Shown here: positions 58,621 to 64,000 of the stretch, piece after piece
Numbering within the stretch: the stretch's first letter is position 1
How the letters are laid out: the number at the start of each line of letters is the position of its first letter
Origin: Batillaria attramentaria
Taxonomy: Eukaryota > Mollusca > Gastropoda > Batillariidae
Direction: 5' to 3'
NCBI GenBank assembly: GCA_018292915.2
Contig: JACVVK020000035.1
Span: forward strand, 27,501 to 91,500
Length of the DNA: 64,000 nt
The notes under the pieces: generated by a model
Databases searched by the model: none
Told to the model about the DNA's origin: nothing
What the model saw: the letters and a program-made list of their open reading frames with translations, nothing else
Program-made: the position numbers and the translations under genes

Positions 58621-58793
58621 GGGTAGGGGTGGGTGTTTGGGGTTTAACGTCCTTTTCCACCACATACGGGTGATATCAAAGACGGGGCAACGATGAAAAA
58701 GCCAGCACAAATACTTGGCCCCCGCCGGGATACGAACTCACGACCCGAGCATTAGAAGTCCAACTCTCTACCATTCGGCCACCCCGGCTCCCC
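58621..58793 (-). mobile_element. SINE-A copy, full length, with target-site duplication (minus)
   Basis: Tail at left (GGGGTTTAACGTCC), complete head at right. Exact 13-bp duplication TTGTGGTGACGGC at 58608-58620 and 58794-58806. Confidence 0.93.
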
Positions 58794-59099
58794 TTGTGGT
58801 GACGGCAACGAATCGACAGATTCCAAGGAAACCTTTTTTTTTTCTTTCTTCCACATCACTTCAGCAGTGTATACCGACACACCGACTTGATGATGATAAT
58901 AATAATAATGATAATAATCGACATCACCATCATCACCATCGTCATCATCATCAGTGTTATCTCTTAAAAACCCCTTATTCATGTACAAGACCCATGCTTG
59001 ACGTTTTGAACTTGTGGCAACCCAAGACTGGTAGAATCTCATTTAACCTATAAATTTTTAGCCTATATTTACTAGTTGTTTTAATCCAGCTTTTTACCT

Positions 59100-59205
59100 T
59101 TTAACGAAGGGGCCTTCAAACTTGTGGCTGCCGCGAATTAGTCTTTGTCGCTGACGCGGCGTTAAGCCTTAAAATACTCACTCACTCACTCACTCTTAAA
59201 CACCC
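59100..59205 (+). repeat. Short retroposon tail with (ACTC)n end
   Basis: GCTGACGCGGCGTTAAGCC, then TTAAAATACTCACTCACTCACT. The GTTAAGCC plus tetranucleotide tail looks like the end of another retroposed element; no head seen. Confidence 0.4.
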
Positions 59206-59420
59206 CATACAAAAATCGCAATTTTACTTGAAATATTCAGAACTCATCAAGCCACTATCACGCCATCTGCAGCGGTCTTTGGCACAGCGGGAATTCCAAC
59301 GCATTGCGTAGTAGTGGCTTGAAGTGGCTCCTACTGGTGTGCAGTGGTTTGTCCTTTTTAACAAGTCTTATCATGTAGCGCGCAGGGGGGTGTTCGGGCT
59401 AGCACTCTTACGAAGTACAA

Positions 59421-59770
59421 AGGCTCAAAGCGCCGCGAATTGAACCCAATACGCACGCTCACGCTAATCACACGCATTCTCGCACACAAAGGACATCGAC
59501 ACACTACAATCACGTGGTGCGAAGGGTCAGATCAGCAATTTAAGTATCGAAATTTAGAACTGCCTTTATTTTTAAATTTGTATGGATAAAAAATATCCAG
59601 AGCAGAGAGGAAGGGAGGAAGCCGGAGTATCCGGAGAGAACCCCCCGACGATCGCCCCGAACGAACGGTGCCACATACTAGAAAGAAACAGTCTTTGCCC
59701 CCAAGAGGGACACGAACCTGACCTCTCGCGTTAGTGCTTGAGCCATTAACTCTAGCCCAACGACCGACGA
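59421..59770 (-). mobile_element. SINE-B with decayed head (minus)
   Basis: Tail hairpin side AGGCTCAAAGCGCCGCG, CACTACAATCACGTGG block, GGGAGGAAGCCGGAGTATCC and a head in which AACC has lost bases (GACACGAACCTGACC). No (ATA)n is attached. Confidence 0.8.
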
Positions 59771-60544
59771 AAAGGTCAACTTGTCCTTCGAATCAAGTAA
59801 GCATCTTTTGGTTACCCTTTACTTACGCGCTCCCCCCCCCCCCCCTCTCCCTTCTCCCTCCTCCCTCCGCCACCCTCCTCCTCTCAACCCCACCCCACCC
59901 CGACGCTGCTCGACGCACCCAGTACAAGGGGCGATAAGTCAAAGGCAAAAGGGAAAGTGACAAGAGCAAGGCGAGACTGGACAGAGAGGGAAATCAGGTT
60001 ATTATGGCGGGTATTACCAGCCGTATTTCCCTCGGGAAATTGCAGGAAATTACAAGATCGAGACCACCACCCCCCCCCCTCCCTCCAACCTGTACCCACC
60101 ACCACCACCCTCCCTCCCGCCCCGAAAAAGACATCGTACCTAAATTATACAAGACTGACAAGAGTCTGGGAGACTAATTGTTTCAAAGGTTGGTGATTTC
60201 AGGGGGATGGGGGTGGCGGCATCTCATAGATTTTTTGTAGGGGGAGGGGGAGGGGGGGAGGTTGGGGAGTAATAATAATAATGATGATAATACTTGTAAC
60301 AGTTGTAACTTATTAATAAATAACAGAAACGGAAACGGTAATGACTGCGAAGTGGTTACAAGTTAAGCAAATATGGTCTTCTGTCACCTAAGGATGGGTG
60401 TTGTGATAATTTTGCTATTTTTTCTGGTCCTTTTCTCGCCCCCCCCCCCCCTTTTTTTTTTTTTTTTTTTTCCCGCGCCGTGTATGTCAGTACGTCCGCA
60501 GAGTTACCTTTTGCTTGTTTGTTGAAGTTATGTCCCATTTGTTT

Positions 60545-60590
60545 ATGTCCTGAAGAAGGCGTAAGCCGAAACGTCGACCTGTGCCGTCCT
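60545..60590 (+). other. Hammerhead-like core motif
   Basis: The phrase CCTGAAGAAGGCGTAAGCC followed by GAAACGTCG has a three-base-pair stem (GGC/GCC) closed by a GTAA loop between CTGAAGA and GAAA. This resembles a hammerhead core except that CTGAAGA replaces CTGATGA. Motifs of this kind recur in retroelements of many animals. Self-cleavage is doubtful with this change. Confidence 0.3.
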
Positions 60591-60686
60591 TTGTCAAAGT
60601 TAAGTGGTTTCTGTCCCTTTTATGTCGCTTTTATTTGCTTAATAAATAACAGTTCTAAGCGCTTTAAAAATAAAATAAAATGACAA

Positions 60687-61024
60687 ATGAAAAAGGAAGT
60701 AACCAGACATCTTTCTAATGACGCAGCGTGTAGTTGTGGCGCCTCAACAGAGACAGCCGAACACTTCCTGCTCCACTGTCCTCATTATTCTGATATACGT
60801 CGGCTTACTATCTACACTCTACCTCCTCAACATTCCGACATACACACACTCCTTCACGGTAACTGTCGTCTGTCTACTCAAGAAAACTGCACTATCTTCT
60901 TTAATGTTCAGGATTTTATAATTCGTGCAGCACGTTTTTAGGTTTTTAGGTTTTAGTTATACGTTACTTCCTTGACAGAGCCTAGCGCAGCCCAGCGGAG
61001 ATTTTTTTTTTTAAGTACACTTAG

Positions 61025-61060
<36 letters not shown>

Positions 61061-61215
61061 AGCTCTAATTTACTATAATTACCGCCATTGCAATACCGTT
61101 AACATGCACTTGTTTGTTGACCCCTGAGCATTATTATAAGCCTAGCCTTTTCATGCTCAGAAATTGTTTATTTACTTTGAACAAACTGTATTGCAATAAA
61201 CTTGTTTAAACCATA
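60687..61215 (+). mobile_element. LINE-A copy 1: C-terminus of ORF2 and 3' UTR
   Basis: About 84 codons end at 60941 and contain the zinc-knuckle-like phrase CSCGASTETAEHFLLHCPHY, typical of the very C-terminus of non-LTR reverse transcriptase proteins. A 3' UTR follows with a (CT)n tract at 61036-61062, ending ATTGCAATAAACTTGTTTAAACC. The upstream part is missing (5' truncation). A second copy follows directly at 61216. Confidence 0.8.
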
Positions 61216-61621
61216 TGTTGGCTTACCAGCCACACACTACCTCCCCAACATTCCCACATACATACACTCCTTTACGGTAACTGTTGTCTCTCTAGTCAAG
61301 AGGGGAGCCGGGGTGGTCGAATGGTAGAGTGTTGGACTTCTAATGCTCGGGTCGTGAGTTCGATCCCCGCTGGGGCCAAATATTTGTGCTGGCTTTATCA
61401 TCGTTGCCCCGTCTTTGATATCACCCTATGTGGTGGAAAAGGACGTTAAACCCCCAAACAAACACCCTCTCTAGTCAAGAGTACTGCACTATATTCTGTA
61501 AAGGTCAAGATTTTATAACTAGTGTAGCACGTTCTTAGGTTTTTTGTTTTAGTTTTTAGTTACGTGTTTCCTCCTTGACAGTGTCTAGCGCAACCCAGTG
61601 GAGGTTTTTTTGTGTGCATAG

Positions 61622-61662
<41 letters not shown>
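61216..61662 (+). mobile_element. LINE-A copy 2, left part, split by SINE-A
   Basis: Repeats the ORF end and UTR of copy 1 from GGCTTACCAG, through GGTAACTGT and GTCAAGA, to TGCACTAT, then AGCACGTTCTTAGG and GACAGTGTCTAGCGCA. The SINE-A at 61303-61466 interrupts it. It runs to the (CT)n tract (61624-61662), where LINE-B pieces break in. Its remainder is at 63422-63615. Confidence 0.8.
61303..61466 (+). mobile_element. SINE-A copy inserted in LINE-A, with target-site duplication
   Basis: A complete copy with intact head, body and tail. Exact 15-bp duplication CTCTCTAGTCAAGAG at 61288-61302 and 61467-61481. It postdates LINE-A copy 2. Confidence 0.95.
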
Positions 61663-61665
<3 letters not shown>

Positions 61666-61800
61666 GCTTTTCTCTAATCTTTTGTAGTATTAGCAACGGC
61701 AAGTTTGCAAACTGACGTAACTTTTTCTGTCAAAACTTTTACCGTTGAGAAATAAAGTTTCATCATCATCATTATCATCATCATCATCATCATCATCATC
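61663..61800 (+). mobile_element. LINE-B 3' UTR fragment
   Basis: TTTGTAGTATTAGCAACGGC and ACCGTTGAGAAATAAAGTTT match the end of the LINE-B copy at 63290-63400. It ends in (ATC)n and lies between two (TC)n tracts. Confidence 0.75.
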
Positions 61801-61820
61801 TCTCTCTCTCTCTCTCTCTC

Positions 61821-63100
61821 TGTGCAAGCACTTGACAAACTACCTTGAGAATCACGACCTGCTGTATCCCCTTCAGTCTGGATTTCGCGCATCACACTCG
61901 TGTCAGACATGTGTGACGCGGATTACAGACAAATGGCTTTACTCTATAAATAATTCAGAGTTGTCAGGAGCTATTTTCCTGGATCTTAGGAAAGCCTTTG
62001 ATGTTGTCATCACTCAATCCTGTTGAAGAAGTTGCATTTGTATGGACTAAATTCATCAGCATGTCTTTTCATAAAATCCTACTTAGAAAACCGTAAACAA
62101 AGTGTACTCCTAAATGGGAATTTTTCGTCCCAAGGGCATATTCGTCATGGGGTCCCCCAAGGATCGGTGCTAGGACCTCTGTTATTCTCCGTCTTCATAA
62201 ATGACTTGCCAATGCATATTTCTGATAAGTCAGTGCTATGTGACATGTTTGCCGATGACAGTACTCTGCATGTGTCAAGTAAACAAGTATCCCAGATCAC
62301 TGAATCTCTCCAGCAGGGTCCTAAATGACGTTTCCTCCTGGTGTTCATCTAATCATATGCATATCAATCCTAACAAAACAAAAAGCATGTTGATTACAAC
62401 CCGCCAGAAACACCAACTCTCTCCTCCACCTCTCAAACTTACCATTGATCATGCTGAAATTAAACAGGTCTCGGAACATAGGCTACTAGGTGTGATTGTT
62501 GATGACCAGCTAAAATGGAAATCACACGTTGACCACGTTTGCAGGACAGTAGCTAAGAACCTTTACTTATTATCTAAACTGAAAATCTATATGGACTGTG
62601 ACCATCGCAAGCTCTTCTTTTTTGCCCATGTGAAACCCCACATAGATTATGTTTCTAATGTATGGGACAGCTGCAGTCAAGTTCACTTATCTAAACTCAA
62701 CTCCTTACATAGAAGATCAATAAAACAAGTTCACCCCCTTTCTACCATTCCAACGGACCAAAGATTCAAACAGCTCGGGATTCTGTCTCTGCGCAGTCAA
62801 CATATCCTGAACAAATGTCTACTTGTACATAGTACCATTCACGGGAATGCCCCGTCATACCTTAAATCACTCATTAAACAACCGACACATGCCATTAGAG
62901 GAATGAGAAACGGTTGTATACCACTCCCACTCCCTAGGATAGACATATATAAAATGAGTTTTGCTTTCTCTGGGCCCACAGTCTGGAACTCACTACCACC
63001 AAGTCTAAAAATTATTCCGTCACGTTCCACTTTCAGAAAAAGACTGTTTTCCCATCTACTTGAAACTGAAACACTGAACCAGACGTTTACTTCTCGGTAA
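61821..63100 (+). pseudogene. Broken LINE-B reverse transcriptase (non-LTR, CR1/L2/Jockey-like group)
   Basis: This is the C-terminal two thirds of a retrotransposon ORF2 that copies element RNA into the genome. Visible blocks in order are LQSGFRASHSC, palm motif A (AIFLDLRKAFD), motif B (HGVPQGSVLGPLLF), the catalytic FADD (in MFADDSTLHVS), the thumb phrase LLGVIVDDQLKWKSHVDHV and the end phrase FSGPTVWNSLPPSLK. The stop is at 63098-63100. The endonuclease and the N-terminus are missing. Two frame breaks are present: one base lost near 62006 and one gained near 62318, which cancel each other. The piece is dead, but its similarity is fresh enough to read through. The assignment to a clade is tentative. 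Confidence 0.9.
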
Positions 63101-63154
63101 TAAGAAAGTTTCTTTCAAGTGTCCATTTTGGTGTATAATCTGAACAACCATGTC

Positions 63155-63207
<53 letters not shown>

Positions 63208-63421
63208 AAGGAGAGTGAGAGAAAGATTTTTTTTTTTTTCTTTCGAGTATTTTTTTTTTTTCTTTATTTTGCCTTTTTTTTTTCTTTTTTTTTTCTTGTA
63301 TCTCCCTTTAATCTTGCCATTGTAGTCTTTTGTTTTTGTAGCAACGGCTGATTGAAAAATAATCATTTTTGGTTAAATCACTTCCGTTGGAAAATAAAGT
63401 TCGTTCGTTCGTTCGTTCGTT
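63101..63421 (+). mobile_element. LINE-B 3' UTR with (GT)n and (TTCG)n tail
   Basis: Contains a (GT)n tract (63157-63202), T-rich runs, then GTAGCAACGG and CCGTTGGAAAATAAAGTTCG with (GTTC)n to 63421. It directly meets a (TC)n tract. Confidence 0.8.
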
Positions 63422-63615
63422 CTCTCTCTCTCTCTCTCTCTCTTTTCTGTAGTTATAATCTATCATAATTACTTACCAGTCTAGTCTGCCATTTCAATGC
63501 TGTCGATATGTACTGTTTCCCACTGAGCATTAACATAATCGGTGCCGCTTGTTTATGCTCACTATCTGTTTACTTGAACGACTTGTCAGTATTGCAATAA
63601 GCCTGTTTAAACCAA
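63422..63615 (+). mobile_element. LINE-A copy 2, right part of 3' UTR
   Basis: After (CT)n it resumes TAGTTATAATC, GCCATTTCAATGC and CACTGAGCATTA, and ends ATTGCAATAAGCCTGTTTAAACC, matching copy 1 (61063-61213). It is the displaced remainder of 61216-61662. Confidence 0.8.
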
Positions 63616-63676
63616 AAGGAAGAAATAAGTTATATACAAAAATATGCAGAGCCATAAGGTCAGGGCCTAGACACAA

Positions 63677-63709
<33 letters not shown>

Positions 63710-64000
63710 ATGGAAACCAGAACGGTTACATGGTGTTTAGGGCAGAAAATAGGTGGGTTTGGGGGGTTTTCATGAAAGTTACAAAGGCAAAAGGGAAAGT
63801 ACACGTGTTCGGTATGTACAATCTCTAACGTACAATTCTATAACAATTTGAATTGTTTTAGGTGTGAATGGACACTGAAAAAAACTGACCAAACGCACTC
63901 ACGAAAGAAATTCATGGGTGTGCACAGTACGAACGAAACTTGACTGGAATAGCTACACAGAAATCACGAATGAAAAATGGAGATACCAGAGAGAGAGAGA
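63616..64000. other. Non-coding stretch
   Basis: Only a short (CA)n tract at 63679-63707 and terminal GAGA units. No gene. Confidence 0.4.

Overview
The window is animal nuclear DNA, most likely from a mollusc and probably a marine gastropod. The basis for that is an intron-bearing serotonin-type G-protein-coupled receptor, dense tRNA-derived SINEs ending in a GACGTTAAAC-type tail, non-LTR retrotransposon fragments, small inverted-repeat transposons, and very many (CA/GT)n arrays. By my tally there are about 26 long arrays, roughly 2 kb or 3% of the window. The species is an inference. No operons, CRISPR arrays or rRNA are present, and I see no intact tRNA gene.

Region by region. Positions 1-5454 are fairly CpG-rich, have no recognisable gene and probably hold the promoter and 5' leader of the receptor. 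Positions 5455-8431 carry the only gene I can name: a two-exon 5-HT7-type serotonin receptor, with exon 1 at 5455-5799, a phase-0 intron at 5800-7192 and exon 2 at 7193-8431. Its 3' UTR probably ends near an ATTAAA at 8911. Positions 9.6-18.6 kb hold a run of unrelated minisatellites with units of 21, 37, 31, 31 and about 105 bp, plus one inverted-repeat transposon. Positions 18.6-36 kb are mostly non-coding with microsatellites, a 66-bp minisatellite at 26.0-26.3 kb and scattered repeat copies. Positions 36-49 kb contain three candidate exons of unknown identity (36015-36064 minus, 36280-36479 minus, 44796-44865 plus), two inverted-repeat element families, many SINEs and the densest CA/GT cluster. 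Positions 48.6-48.9 kb hold another candidate coding segment. Positions 49-60 kb are dominated by minus-strand copies of a second SINE family. Positions 60.6-63.6 kb form a nested retrotransposon stack: two copies of one LINE tail, one split by a SINE and by two pieces of another LINE that includes a broken reverse transcriptase.

The receptor is the only gene with a clear job (serotonin signalling through a G protein). I found no gene cluster acting together and cannot claim a new multi-gene system. The most interesting structural signals are: all three LINE-B 3' ends abut (TC)n tracts, suggesting microsatellite-targeted insertion; one SINE body is fused to two different tRNA-like heads; the receptor has an extra N-terminal hydrophobic segment; and a 34-bp-stem hairpin lies at 33219-33301. 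Names such as SINE-A, LINE-B and MITE-1 are my own labels for this window.
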